This document shows positions 13,005 through 26,617 of a stretch of DNA of 64,000 nt, one piece after another. Positions within the stretch are counted from its first letter, which is position 1. Every line of letters begins with the position of its first letter. The stretch is taken from the NCBI GenBank assembly GCA_963693285.1, contig OY848917.1, positions 12,276,192-12,340,191 on the forward strand, read 5' to 3'. The DNA is from Xestospongia muta (taxonomy: Eukaryota > Porifera > Demospongiae > Haplosclerida > Petrosiidae). The translations under genes were made by a program, and so were the position numbers. The notes beneath the pieces are model-generated. The model did no database searches. It was not told where the DNA came from and was given only the letters and a program-made list of their open reading frames with translations.

Positions 13005-16000
13005 ATGTTCCCAACTGGCTTGTTGTTGTCGAAGCACGTCACTTTATGCTTCAGAACACAGCTGTTATCAGCAATGAATATTCCACTGACAAGATTAAAG
13101 CCCCCAAATATACTCGTATTATTACCTCAAGTTTCTTCTTCTTCATGTGATACCAGCTCTGTCTTCCAAAAAATTAAGGCAGAATTGCAAACATGTCTCG
13201 GGATTGAACGATACGCTGTGTACTCACTACCTGCCTCTGACATCACCCATAAACCATGGAGAGAGAACTGTTTATTATTGATTATACCACCATCAACCGA
13301 ACTAACCACTGATGATGAATTAAAGCAATTAGTATCCTTTATTGACTTAGGAGGAAACTGTCTAATTAATAATAACAATCTTAATCAATTAGTGAGTAGT
13401 AGACTACATACTCAACAACATTGTCAGGCACATAATGACATTGGTAATGCGTTACAAGTTAACCCTTCTGACTCTACCTTAGACACATTTTATACTGTGT
13501 CTATTCCACATACTGATCATGTAATTAATCCTGTACTTCAACCAGACAATGTAGTCACTACTGTACTTGCCAAAATGTCTACTAAAGACGACACTGATAT
13601 TGCTGAGTCATCCAATACAAATATTGTACCATGTGTACAATGTATCAGTTATAATGAATACAAGTATATTTGTTCATCAATTCACTTGTTTGATCCTATT
13701 AGCTATGCTAAATCTGATATAAGTAATATCTCTAAAATAAAAGAGACTACTGAAGCTCGTCACAAGTTTCTACGGTCAATCTTTACTGACTTAGGTTTAC
13801 AGTGTAGCTCATCTGAGATACCTGCTTTATCTGCTGTTTACTTGGCCTCTGCAAATACAAAGGTAACTTGTCTAAATTGTATGTATTCTGACTGTTTATA
13901 TTAACTTTGAATTTTCTTAAATTTACTCATTGTTGTATGACTACAATGTATCTATGAAAATGAGTTTCACTGTTTTGTTTATTTTAATGATTTTCAAGCC
14001 AAGAAAGTAATATGTTGAGTATTATTAATACAAATATCATAATCATTTTGTAATTATATATCATCCTCGTTTAATGGCTTAATTCATTACTTTAGTTTCA
14101 AGAGGCTTTTATTTCATCTGTTCAACCTCATGACAGTACTTCACTTCAATCATCAGTGTTAATTAAAGGGGCAGAGTCTAGTTCACTTATTGTTATTGAT
14201 GATTACAACATAGGAACACCAGTTGACCCTCCAACACCATCCACAGATAAACAGGTATACAGTCTAATAGACCTGACTTATATGACTAATATGTTATTAT
14301 ATGCAAAGGATATATATAGCTTTACATTAGTTATTGGCAATAACTTGACTGCTTATAAAAAAGTAATATTTATATAAAAATAATTATGTGTAAAACCAAT
14401 AACACAATTAATTTAGTCCCATTGCTAAAGTAAGCAGTACAGTCACATTAGGCTACTCATGCATATCTCCATTAGCCATTGCAAAACTGTTAGTATTTTG
14501 TACAAATGTGCCAAATTCATCACTGCATCTACCGTAACTTGTACATAATGATTTAATTTAAATATAATAATAACCTTTTTCTTATATACAGGTCACTATA
14601 CTAGCTAGACCTTCTCAACGACAACTAAACAGTTTAGAATTTGATTGTGAGCTATTTTTTAGTTACTTGACTACTAAATATTTGGGACGATCCCTGCTAG
14701 TTGGTCCAGTAATGACATCTTCACAAACACTCTTTACTGGCAATTTCGATTTAACAGAGTGTATTAGCAATGAATTGGGTGTGGTTTGTACTCCTGGACA
14801 ACAGACTAAAGGAAAAGGTCATTTTTTTTCCTTTTATACATTTATTACTAAAGTTTATTTCTATATAATTAATGTCATTTACTTGAAGTCAAGATAAATC
14901 CATGTAGTCTCTTGTCAAAATGATTTGACTCACTTATCAACTATTTGAAAACATGTCTTTATTTGTTATCTGTACATGATTATGTAGGTCGAGGCAGTAA
15001 CATATGGATTTCTCCCAAAGGTTGCATGATGTTCTCGTGTCCACTTAAGTATCCACTCCAATCTCGTCTTAGTAAAGGAGCTAGTCTAATTCAACATATT
15101 GTAGCACTATCTGTTGTTTCAGCTATAAGATCTACTCCTGGTTATGAGGTGAGAGAATATGTAATAGATTGAGTTTCATTATATTGAGCATGTCCGTTAA
15201 TTTCATTATAACACTTATAATTTAATTATCTGCTTTGAAAATACTTTCCTCTCTTTATGGCATTATTTCTTAGCTTTGAATGGATCTATTATCTATTGGT
15301 AATACATAGTTAACAAAAATTTCACAAAAATGAAAGATGATGTAGGCATGACAATTCCAAAAAGGATGGAATCAAGATTGGGATGAACACCCAAATCTAT
15401 ATGAAAATGCTTACATAAGTAGCTAGATGGTACAACATAATGAGTTTGTATACCTAATGACTGCAGTTTTCTGTAACAACACTGCTTAATAACACTATTA
15501 CAGAATCGTTTTGAAAGCATCATATTATACAGATTAAATGCAGTGACCAATTTTTTATAGTGGCATCCCTACATGTTAAATACTAATGTTTTCAATGTCC
15601 TTCTCCTCATATGTTCTGCAATATACTTTTTATTTTACATAATCTACTCTAGGCTATGTGTGTTTGTGATAATAATATACTTTATTTATATTTTTTATTA
15701 CTGTTATAATCTGTTCTAAATGCATCTTTACAATCTTTGAAACATAGGTTAGATAATCATCTCTTACCTTTAGAATATTCCTTTTCTCATCAAATGGCCT
15801 AATGATATATACTATAAACATGATGTCAAGTTAGGAGGGATTCTAGTGACATCTTATACTTTAGACAAAGTGACTACTGCTATCATTGGTAAGAAGGTAT
15901 ATTACTAACAATGCATGCTGACTGTGCCACTATAAAAATTGATTTTTTGATGTAACTAACTAATATGTTGTTATTCAGGTTACATGTAGCAAATGTAGTA

Positions 16001-18425
16001 TGATGTAAAAGTAAACATAATACTGTTTTTATTACTAATGTACTACTACTTACATAAACAGTAGTACATTAGCAATGAAAGGCACTAAAGTGCTGAACCT
16101 CGCTGCAGTTTCTAAGTTATTTGTAAATGCTATGCCAGCTAGGCCCAGCTATGATGTTACTAGGTAGCATTACAAAAAAATTATTAATATTCAAATTATT
16201 GATGGGATCATGTGATGCACATTACAAACTGTTGTTTGATGACTCAGCATTTCTCTTCAATCAAAGGGAAAAAAAGCTTTGTCGTTTACTGGGTACCTTG
16301 CACTCTGATTGACATTTCTGTGAAGCTGTAACTGATTAAGTAATAGTATAATTCAATTTCCAAGCAAGATTAAGTGCTAGATTCATGATGAACGTTTCTC
16401 TGAGCCTTTACATGACGCTTTAAAAAGTTTCAATATTTTATATACAAAATTTATTGTAACTTGAAAATGAAGTATTCTTTGGAAACATCCCGTAGTATAA
16501 ATATAAATCAATATATTATCTATTAGTAGCAGTTTTTCCAGTGCTTTGAGACGTTTCCTGAATGTGTTACTTTGCTCCAAGTCCACAAAACACTTTTCAG
16601 AACTTTTCTAACAATTGCTTCGACCAACGGCTTTCTGTTTTGCTGATTTGTATTCATCTAAGATTCTCTACAGCATACTAAAAAATCTCCACATTAAGTT
16701 TTTTACTTTTCGAGAAACAGCACTTTGACTGTGCAGCCTGAAAATTCTTTTGCGAGTTTTAAGCTTTCATTTTCTTTGACGATGTTCTTGATACTACTGT
16801 TGTAAAGTCCACATGTTTTTCTATTCGTTGCTAAACATTGGTAGCTGCTAAGGCTTCGCTTGCCAAGTTATAGTAGTTCAAAGGTAACAGGCAGTGCAGA
16901 CACACACACACACACACACACACACACTGACAGACTACAGTACCCTCGCTTTGCGCCCATGCACAGCGAGGTTAATAAATACAGTGTTACATTTACTGTT
17001 ACATCATACTAAGTTTGCTACATGCAACCTGTATAACAATATATTGGTTAAATCAACAAATTAATTTTTACACATGAACATTGACTTTACCATGTTTAGA
17101 TGTTTAATAGCACTATAAATTGTGTATGCATTGAGTAAATTGTCATATGTAGTGTTTATCACTTGATTTATACCTGAAAATCATAATTACAATTTGTTAA
17201 ATTTTTTAATCACTGAATATATTAGCATTGATGTATTTTTTGTGTAAGAAAATGGTTAATTACATTTAGGTTCATTAATATTAGTGATCCCTCTCTTTAG
17301 GTTGTGGGGTTAATGTCAGTAACCATTATCCTACAGTATCTGTTAATGATTGTATTACAATATATAATAATGAGAACCAGACTCAACTTCCATTTTTAAA
17401 GCTGGAACAGTTGCTAGCAGGTACTTTAAACAAGTTGGAGATGTATTTGTCACTTTATGAAAAGTGGGGTTTAAGTGCTATTGAAAGCTTGTATTACCAC
17501 TATTGGATGCATCAGTAAGTGTGACATGTATAAATATATGCATGCATTGGATTAACTCAGTTCCACAAATCATTTTGCTTATTACAATGGTTGTTGTTTA
17601 CTTCTTGGTGGCCACATAATAAGTACTCATATTAGCCATAACCTTCACTTATTTGTTAGGCACATATCATTATTAAAGTGATTATATTCTTCCTGTATAG
17701 ATACAAGTGTAATTGCTTAATCAGCAAATGTTGTTGTTTACATAAGCTTGTTACATTCTTTGAGAACCTTATATTTAGTTTAGCTCAGTTCTAGTGTTGC
17801 TTAGTGTTGCTGTATTAAATTTATAATTGTTATTCGGTGCATAATCAGCCTTATCTTTGAAAATGTTTGCTTTTAGCTATTTCAAGCACAACCCAACTAC
17901 AATAATCATAACATAGAATTCATCAGATACTATTCCATATTTCATAAATTGAAGTCTCCCATATTCTAGTCCAATGTTTACACACTCTCCAAAACGTGTA
18001 AAGTATGATACACAACTTTGTCTTTATAAACTGCTTTTTTCAAAATGCTAGTCTCAAAACTCTGTACTTTGACTAAATACAAAGTTTCCATTGTATAATA
18101 TTTTACAAAAAGTTTCAACTAGACCAAGAGCTGGTAGATTCTTATAGGTACCTGAAAACGTTATTGTTTACTATATTATACTAAAGACTATCTTATGAAA
18201 TGATATGATCATATCATATAATGAAGTTATGAATCATTTTTATATCTTTTTGTTAGAGGCTCTGTTGTTCAGTTGTCTGGTTATCCTGGAATAGATAGTG
18301 CTATTATCACTGGTATTAATGAATATGGTTACCTTCGAGTTTGTACATCAAATGGTGACATTCTATTCTTACAACCTGATGGTAATACTTTTGATATCAT
18401 GAAAGGACTCATTTGTATGAAATGA
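13005..18425 (+). CDS. HLCS: Biotin--protein ligase (holocarboxylase synthetase), 7 exons
   Basis: This enzyme activates biotin with ATP and attaches it to a lysine of carboxylases. Exons read from splice sites with matching phases are 13005-13862, 14096-14254, 14592-14817, 14988-15148, 15774-15888, 17301-17514 and 18257-18425. They join to 633 codons plus stop (human HLCS is 726 aa). Exon 1 carries the N-terminal BPL_N-like domain (ILVLLPQVSS, LGGNCLINNNN). The catalytic core follows: LGRSLLVGPVMTSSQTLF; the biotinoyl-AMP loop GKGRGSNIW around residue 415; IKWPNDIYYKHDVKLGGILV around 474-493 with the ligase KWPND; then GCGVNVSN. The C-terminal cap ends NEYGYLRV, LQPDGNTFDIMKGL. Start: ATG 13005 follows an in-frame stop at 12972; its first 23 residues are basic and hydrophobic and might be a mitochondrial presequence, with ATG 13074 as the alternative. 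Exon 3 uses the weak donor GTCATT. No frame breaks are seen. Confidence 0.93.
15928..17074. mobile_element. Non-autonomous DNA transposon with ~105-bp terminal inverted repeats in HLCS intron 5
   Basis: The left end (CACTATAAAAATTGATTTTT through CAGGTTACATGTAGC to ~16025) is the inverse of the right end (~16975-17074, TGCAACCTGTATAAC through TTAATTTTTACAC). The interior has a hairpin TGTACTACTACTT / AGTAGTACATT, a (CA)n tract at ~16898-16928 and the motif GCACAGCGAGGTT. No transposase frame is present. A shorter relative with the same ends and the interior AATACTGTTTTCATTACTAA lies at 51793-52042. It sits wholly within an intron. Confidence 0.75.
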
Positions 18426-18969
18426 TCATATTATTAGTAGTAACATTACTTGTTTCAAGATTCAAAATATTTTTGTTGCATTGTCAAATATATAGAGAAA
18501 CATTTCATTCTAAACGAATATTTAATATTATATAACAAACAATCTTTAACTAGAGCTCAAGCATTGTGATTATAGCATGTATTGTATATGCCATGTTCTA
18601 TTAGTGTACTTGATTGAATAATAGAAGAGCTATCGATTAAGACATTTAAATCAACTTGACTAATATTATATAGTAAATACATTATGATTAAAAATGGCTG
18701 ATGGTAGCTCTTAGCAGTCCATCTCTTGCTGGTTGTGCTGTCTGTGAAATTTGTCACCACTACATGCCCCTGTAGAAAGATGGTTCTCTAAGAATCCATG
18801 GTCCTGTTAATAATCATTGTGCAAGTTCTGGTAGTCTTCTCCCTAGGCAGGCAGTCGTAGATCTATCTTGTCCTTTATAGATCAAGCAAGTGATCTTTCT
18901 AATGCTCAAACTATGGACCCTTCCAATCCATTTTCACTTCTTGGTCTGAACACTATAGAAGTTTATATC
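18426..18969. other. 3' flank of HLCS with short decayed open stretches
   Basis: No intact gene. At 18779-18881 a short open stretch reads GSLRIHGPVNNHCASSGSLL before TAG. In another frame 18872-19006 is open (SFIDQASDLSNAQTMDPSNP) up to a stop. The composition is less AT-rich than the surroundings. This looks like decayed coding or mobile-element sequence; the family is not recognised. Confidence 0.35.
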
Positions 18970-18973
18970 AGTA

Positions 18974-19300
18974 CTTGGAAAGTACAAAGGACTGATGTCC
19001 ACTAGTCTAGAGCTTACCAATGGTAGGTATCCTTGGTCACTGTTTACGTACTGATGTTCACTAGTCTAGAGTTTACTACAAAGTAGCTATCCTAGGTCAC
19101 TGCGGTAAGTACGGATGTTTACTACAGTGTAGTTTAGAGCATACTAATGATAGCTATCCTACGTCACTGTAACAAGAATTGATATTCACTAGCCTAGAGC
19201 TTACTAATAGTAGCTATTCTAGATCACTGTGGTAAGTATTGATGTCCACTAGTCTTGAACTTACTAGTGGTATATATCCTTGGCCACTGTAGTAAGTACT
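18974..19300 (+). repeat. 60-bp tandem repeat array, about 5.5 units
   Basis: Units start CACTGTGGTAAGTA, pass through ATGTCCACTAGTCTAGAGC and TTACTAATGGTAGCTATCCT, and end AGGT. Successive units begin near 19039, 19099, 19166, 19226 and 19286, with a partial first unit from 18974. Divergence between units is roughly 15-25 percent and one unit is longer by about 7 bp. No open frame runs through all units. Confidence 0.88.
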
Positions 19301-22300
19301 AAATTTCTTAGGCCTCTTTGCATTTCACTGCTAGAAAACTAGCAAATATCCTATCATCCATCTCATGGGAGCATTAGCTTCATTTCCCCTTAGGCTCAAA
19401 TGTCTTAAAAGACATGATAAGTCAATCTGTAGGTGCTAGTGGTCCTATTGTTTGTCTTTAATTGAATTGCTCCAAATCTGAGCTAGTTGCACAGGAAGAT
19501 GATGGAAAAGAGCTCTTGGAAATTGCTCTGTTTCTTTACAAAATGGACCCACTGTATGCCATGCTTCTTAGTTTTCAACTTCTATGACATCACAACAAAT
19601 TGTCCTATTATCAAGATAAAAGACTTTTATACTAGAGTGTAATCATGTCACTAATGGGTGAATAGTTAGACAGGAAGAGCAAAGGATCTAAAGGGTCACT
19701 TTCTTGTACGTACAAATTGTTTCTGTGATGTTTTGTATGAACATATTCAAATATAGATTAGCATGTATACTAATGATACATGTCAGATTCACATCATCCT
19801 TTCTCTGATTGTTAAGTCTTTTTTTGAGGTGACTTGAACATTTATAAGAGTCTACAAACAGACTCTTACTATGCAAGGTATACTTACTCTACTTCATTGT
19901 ATATTTCCATATAAGATATGCAAATCAATTAGAATTGATTACTTTGGTAAATGGGAAAGGAACAGATCAATAATTGGATTCTATATATGTACCATTACAA
20001 TAAATTCCTACAACTTAAGTACACATAAAGGAATGATTTCTAGTTCAACACAACCAATCATAATGTGAGTTTTACCTCTACTAAGTTGACCATATGCAAA
20101 TATAGTAATAGTTTATAAATTGTGTATTATGTTATGTACAGCTCAGTTAATGCTATACCTCTGGCTTAAATGAGACTTTATATATTACCAGTATTGTGCT
20201 GCATATATTACAAGCATTTATACTATTCCAGTGATAATAAAACCAATCTTCTCTTGCTAGACTATAGTGAGGCAAGTAAACATTTGGCATCTTTTTTGAA
20301 CAACGTTAATTAAAATTATTATGGATAGTTTAAAAGAGATTTATAAAACTAATATTCTTGTTTATATTTGTGACATACAATAGCTGAAAGTTGACTATTA
20401 AAATCTTAGGCTCTTCTATTCAACAAAGTTTACACTATATCTAATATGCATGTTTATAATAGTATGTAAAGATGTATGAATCAAGTTTTTATTGCTTAGT
20501 TATTTATAGTTGGAATATGTTTCTTATCAAGTATTATTGAAGCACATTTAGTAGCCTATCAAATTAAAAAATTGGTATCGTATCTCTAGCAAACATTCTT
20601 TATATAATATGTTACAAACTGATAAAGAGCAACTTGATTTTGAACTTAACATTGATAAGTGTGTGCCAATTATGTATACTATTGCCATTTGTGTATATAA
20701 AACATTATGATACATAAAGTAAACTTACTATCACCTTGTGATGGCTAAATTAAATAGCCATTTCTGAAGGCTAAAATGAACCTCCTAAATTTCTGAGACA
20801 TTTTTTTTGCTTTTGTTATACTTAATGTTAATAACGACATACAAGATTATATCATCAAGGGATCTCTATACCCTAAATCAATAGGAGCAGCATAGTCATT
20901 AAATGAAGAATATGTTTATATGTTTTAGTTATTAGCTAATATATCATTATTATTATTATTTTGAAGGTCAGTTAATAGTATTCTTTACATCTAGGTAAAT
21001 ATAGTTACTCAGTATACTAGAATATTGTAAATCAAACCTCTACCACTCAATCTACATATCCTATCTATGATGGTCATAACTATAGCTATATGCCATAGCA
21101 TCAAAGAAAACCACTTATTTTATTGAGAGTTTCTGGGAATACTGTCAATTTCAAATGCAGTCATTGAATTTGTTGGCCAATATTATGGACAGATATATTT
21201 TTGCTTTATATTGTCTTAACAAGGAATGAATAATAAGAAAAGAGAGGAAGGAGGAGGAGAATGAAACTCCTCTGTGAGTGATTAAAATGTAAGGAAAACT
21301 CTCAGGACTTCTGTTGCTATATTAAGACTAGAATACAATAAAGTAAAGAACCTGACTTACCAGTATAATGATGATGTAATGTGAAAACAGCCGTAATAGT
21401 TCCAGTTATAGACTTTGATAGTATATATAGTAAAGGCTGTCTTAAGGCAGAACAGGTCTTTTAATCAAGAAGAAGTATGATGATGATTATAGTAGAAACA
21501 AGATCATTTAGATGACATTCATATATAGTATTCTCCCACAATCCCAATATATGTATTGATCTAAATATAGTAACATGATTCCGAGTGCTTTACTTGGCAT
21601 CATGTAGAAGTTCACATTCCTTCCTTCTTCCTACTTTTTTATTGTGAGCTGCTATCGTAACTCCATTACCATCGAAACAAATCATATTCAGTACTGACCA
21701 GTGTTAAAACAATGCTTTACATTATAATAGAGTTGTAATTCTTAAAATGAGTAAGTGGCGAGCTTTAGTTAACTATCTGTTTTAACGCTTTTTGACAAAC
21801 TAGTGATTTACAATATCAACAAATTATATAGAGATCAAGTTTAACGGTTTGTCAAAAAATGGTTATGGTTGAAAAGAGACCAAACTAATTATTTGTAGGT
21901 TTTTTGAGGTTCATTTAATAAGAATGGAAGGCAGGGAGGTCACTTTTTGAAGACGTATGTTATAATGATTTCTTATTAATTGTGTTCTTATGATGTAGGA
22001 GGTCTATTCTAAGTAGCAATAGACTGTAGCTAGCCATAGCATTCAATTAGTAGACTGTGATCACATAAGAAATCTGATATTGTTTGAATCTGTCTCCTCA
22101 CCTTTTAAATTGAAATGTTTATTTCACATACTATAATAATATGTCTCAAGTTTATTCACTTGTATACTACAAGACTTAAACAAAACTAACCCTTAATAAA
22201 TTTACAAATAGGATTGTTTGTGAACTTGAAACATAAAATATGTAAATATATCTATATTTCTATTTACTCAGAAATGACAGTTTCTATCTCTTTATAAGCT

Positions 22301-22495
22301 CAATGTAACATGATGTTATAACAACATCTTATGATACTACAAAGAAATAATATGGTTTTGAAAAGAAAAGTCAAGAAAGATTATTTGATGACACTTTTTA
22401 TTTTACATAATATGGTCTAGACTCTTATTGTTCATTTAATATACATTAAGTAGAACAGACTATATATTAGAGGTTACATCAATATGCACATATAC
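19301..22495. other. Gene-free AT-rich stretch
   Basis: No exon with usable splice borders was found on either strand. About 19400-19600 retains short open stretches (for example SKSELVAQEDDGKELLEIAL at ~19475-19534), probably part of the same decayed element as 18779-19006. A small inverted repeat (TTTTGACAAAC at ~21790, GTTTGTCAAAA at ~21848) is present. Confidence 0.6.
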
Positions 22496-22594
22496 CTTAT
22501 TAGTATGGTGGATCTTGGCACTATTCTTAAGTAACAAAGCAGCAACATTTAAATGACAATATTTTGCAGCTATCATCACTGGAGTCCATCCTAA
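22496..22594 (-). CDS. Single ankyrin-repeat exon (99 nt) of an unidentified gene
   Basis: On the minus strand an acceptor AATTGTAG (before 22594) and a donor AAG|GTATATG (after 22496) delimit exactly 99 nt in phase 0, i.e. 33 residues, the length of one ankyrin repeat. The peptide begins LGWTPVMIAAKYCHLNVAAL and continues LLKNSAKIHHTNK. It matches the ankyrin core (G.TP...AA..GH..V..LLL..GA). I found no second ankyrin exon within several kb, so this is part of a gene with large introns or a lone relic. Ankyrin repeats mediate protein-protein contacts; nothing more specific can be inferred. Confidence 0.6.
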
Positions 22595-24803
22595 CTACAA
22601 TTAATAGGAACAAATTATAATTAAGTATATTAAGTACTGATTTTATATATATGTTACTATATATAACATTATGTACATATACTTGATATACTGGTCAATT
22701 AAGGACTCGGTATATACTCACTTTTAAAAGAATTTAAATGATTATATATAATATGATATAATACATGTTTGAAAAGATTATGATCATTAACTTTCATTAA
22801 AAATAAGAAATTTTTAAACTTTTTCTTTAAAGTTGAATGACTATTTCGGACCTCTTACATTTCATTATGAATGTACATGCACTATATCAATCAATTCTCA
22901 AAATGTAATACACATGTGTTTTTCCACATTTACTAAAGTTACTCTAAAGACACAATATATCAGAGACAGTAAACAGTGTTATATGTTAGCTCTGACTGAG
23001 GGAAATGATCGAAGAAAGTATTTCTAGAATATAGGTATTTGTACTTTAGCCAGACATACATCATTTACTCATAATGGCAATAGTAAATGACTTCAATTCC
23101 CTCCAATCAGGAATGAATTACTAGGTATGTCATATGTAATGAGATTACCAAACCTCAGTGAAAATCTCCATAAGAAATGTAGCTTTATACTTAAACTGTC
23201 TACTATCAAAAGTAGCCATCATATGAGTTTAAATTGTCACATGATCAGTTTATGATGTCTTAAAAATTCTGATAATAATGTTACTATTTCATAATATGTA
23301 AATAATAACTAGTGTTAATAAATTAGTATTAATCAACAATATTGGTTGTTTCATAAAACAACTTTTTCTTGACCCTGTCCTTAATTTACTATTGTATTAG
23401 TAGTACAATTCAAATATTGTACACTAGTGTTTGTCAGTATATGCAATGTAACACTAATGACAAACAAAAAAATGTTATTTTATAAAATTCTATATAAACA
23501 TGTAAATATACAATAGACAAGATAGCATATACATTTGGTGTACTAAAAGGAGTGAAGTAAGAGTGTGTGTCTTAATATGTAACATGTATATTATTTTATC
23601 TATAGTACCAATATAGTAGTTATGTATTGTTATATCCATGTACAATATGTAAGTAGTTACTAACTAGTAATAAAACCAAATGACACAATAGTCATATCAT
23701 AGATATGAATTATGTCACATACAAAGTATAACAAAAACAAAACCAAATATAGTAATAATTATTACAATCACATTTTATTGATACTGTTATAGTGGAAACC
23801 CTCTTAAAAGATATTATGAATTAAACTTTTAATGAGCTTTTTTTACATAGGGGTTAATGAGGAAAGTTACAAATCTGCAACCAAAATGCACCCTGATATA
23901 TTTCTTAATATCATTTGAAATATTACAGATTCCAGCTTGGTCTGGCTATTAAATGTACTAAAACACTGTCGTAAATTCCTACTTAGGTGTGTCCAAATGT
24001 TTCAGTATTCATTTCCCACAAGGCTTTGTGATGCTTCCAGCTTGTATGTTAATTACTGTGATCCCTACATTTTGAAATTTTTAATTATTGTGTAAAGGTG
24101 ACCTCATTATGAGTTTCAAAGCTAACAATGTGATCAAAATGATAATAAATGATTAGTGGAATGTAGCAGTACAAAATATCCGTGAGTATAGTGATGATGA
24201 ATTTGACGAATAAGATGTTTTAAAGTATCAACTAATGGAGACTTATAGCAATGAAAGGTGAAGTATAAAATTCTAAACACACACAAAGTAATTATAGCAG
24301 TACAGAAATGATTTGTGGTTGAGATTTTTCTTCTTTTTTGCACAATGAACAGTTTTTGAAACTGACAACCTCATAGAACCTACGTAAACAATTCACTTGT
24401 CCAACGTAGAATGCTACACAAACTTCACTACTTTTTGTGACTACCAAATTAACTTTGTTATGATACAGTAATGCACATGCACATTTACATTGGTAAAGCA
24501 TTAAAAACACACTTTCATACTATAAATACAAGTTTGTAAGGTGTCTGACGTATAGAGAGTTCACACTGTATATCAATACAAGCACACCATATACTGGTTG
24601 TCTTGTTTCACATGTATACTGATAAAAGTAATAGTATAATTATTCATCAATATATCAATAGTACAATCATTATACACGCATATATACTGATACATGTGTA
24701 CTTACATGTATATGACTATAATGATAAATGATATAATATTAATATGTAATATAACAATTATACATGTACATATAAAATAAGATGTTATATATTTAATTTA
24801 TAC
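22595..24803. other. Gene-free AT-rich stretch
   Basis: No exon, RNA gene or element with clear termini is seen. Short open frames here, for example around 22833-23027 and 24134-24510, have no splice context or recognisable motif. Confidence 0.6.
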
Positions 24804-24983
24804 CTCAATGAGTAATGTTATCATATTATTAGCTAAATAATATGAAGTAACAAGAAATAGACTGTACACACAGCGAGCAATAAATAATATGATCTGGTCC
24901 AAGAACCAATACCCACACAAAGGATGATCCAAGACAGCGTTAAGGAAACACATCACCATATAGATATATCTGATTATGCTCAT
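24804..24983 (-). CDS. Possible exon encoding membrane segments
   Basis: On the minus strand an ATG at 24983 opens about 60 codons with two hydrophobic segments (RYIYMVMCFLNAVLDHPLC; IILFIARCVYSLFLVTSYYL). They end at a donor-like ATTGAG|GTATAA at 24804. The peptide is richer in Cys, Trp and Pro than chance frames in this AT-rich DNA. The ankyrin exon lies 2.2 kb further downstream on the same strand, so both could belong to one ankyrin/membrane protein, but nothing proves that. The product is not identified. Confidence 0.25.
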
Positions 24984-25561
24984 AGTGTGTTAATCATATT
25001 TATAATTTCACAAGTCTTTAAGCTTTTAAATATTGTATCATCACACCTTAACAAAAGAGTAAACCATTTATAATATATACTGTGTCCTTTCATTCACATA
25101 TCTCATATGATAGTACAAGTCAATATACTCTTCCATCTAGTTATATACATGTACATGTACTCATAATACAAATGACACATAAAGTCATTTACTTACAGTT
25201 AGAAGCATAATGAATACTTACATACCTAAAGAGTATCATCATGATATAATATATAATATCAACATATAATATAATATATTGTATTATATTATATTATATT
25301 ATATACAGTATCATTGTGATACTACATTTATGCACTTTAAAATCTCAACTAGCTACTTTGTACATACAGCGGTGTAACTTCATTCCAAATACTTAATTTT
25401 AAACTCAGCAAATTGTACATAATAAAAGATAAAATATTAGGCAGAATATTCAATAAACTTAGTTATTAAATAGACTTAATTCAAGAAGAAATGCAAACTG
25501 TCAATAGTACTATAGACTATATTTGTTTAACACTCAGAATGTATTGAAGCTGTGAGTTGTA

Positions 25562-26617
25562 TGTTTTGACAATTGACTACGTGAATGTTATCAGAACATT
25601 TAGTAATAATGGTGGTGACATGTTTACAACATTGCAGCATCTTATCCTATATTATAAGTAACTTAAATGATCATGAATTTATTAGATCACTCAATCCATT
25701 TTACAATGTAGAATTGATTGTTAATGCAAAAACGCAATGTTTGTTAGTAAGAGTATATTTTAAATTATCATTATATTATCAATCATTTGAATAAGTGTAA
25801 TAAAAATCTAGTGTTCATTTAACATTTTTCTTAGACTGGTAGAAAAGAAATTAAATAGCAACAATTATATAATAGTTGAAAATTGTCATTTCTGGTCAAT
25901 TGTTCGGAGTCATTTCTCTCATTTACATATAAAATAGTGAAATGATACATTTAATATAATAACTTACCATATCCTTGTGTATCAATACTATCATTGATGA
26001 TAAGTCTAAATGTTATTATATGTAATGTATGTGACGATATTATAGAACTTACAATGTCAGTACTTGAATAATATCATCTACTGTGTTACTAAAATAATGG
26101 ATAAATATACAGTATAATATGGATAAATAAATAAATGCATAATCATTTAAATAAATGCATAAATTATATAGTAGTAACACAGAATGCATCTTTAGGTCTT
26201 TCCTATTAATTGTCCAAATTCTGAAGTCCAGCTATTGTAATGAATGACTGGATTAACAGTAACTAATACCTGTGATGTTGTTCACTTAAACCTAATTCTT
26301 AAAGAATTGATTATTATGAGAAAATAATATTAAATAATATTACTTTATACATTAAAATACCACAAATGTTAGTTACTATTGCTGTTTGAGTTTATAACTC
26401 ATATAATAACAGTTATGATGTACATATACTCCTACAACTACTAATATTGTCTAATAGTCTCATGACAAATATCTCACTACTACTATGTCAACTGACATGT
26501 GGTTGGGATAAGAATTAATATTTAGTAGATTATATAAATGGTAGACACCATAGGAAAGATGCACATGAAATATTTACAAGTAGATTTGAATTGACATAAA
26601 TTGCTTCCCTTAAATTA
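25562..26617 (-). repeat. Inverted repeat arm 2 (partner 1383-2135), with ~300-bp insertion
   Basis: Reverse complement of 1383-2135. Relative to the partner it holds about 300 extra bases at ~25973-26272, between TAACTTACCATA and TGATGTTGTTCA, so either an insertion here or a deletion there. The extra piece contains AAATAAATGCATAA tandem units but no clear terminal repeats. Confidence 0.85.

Noticed and set aside
13127..13378. 83-codon minus-strand frame
   Set aside because: Antisense shadow of HLCS exon 1, which has clear domain homology on the plus strand.
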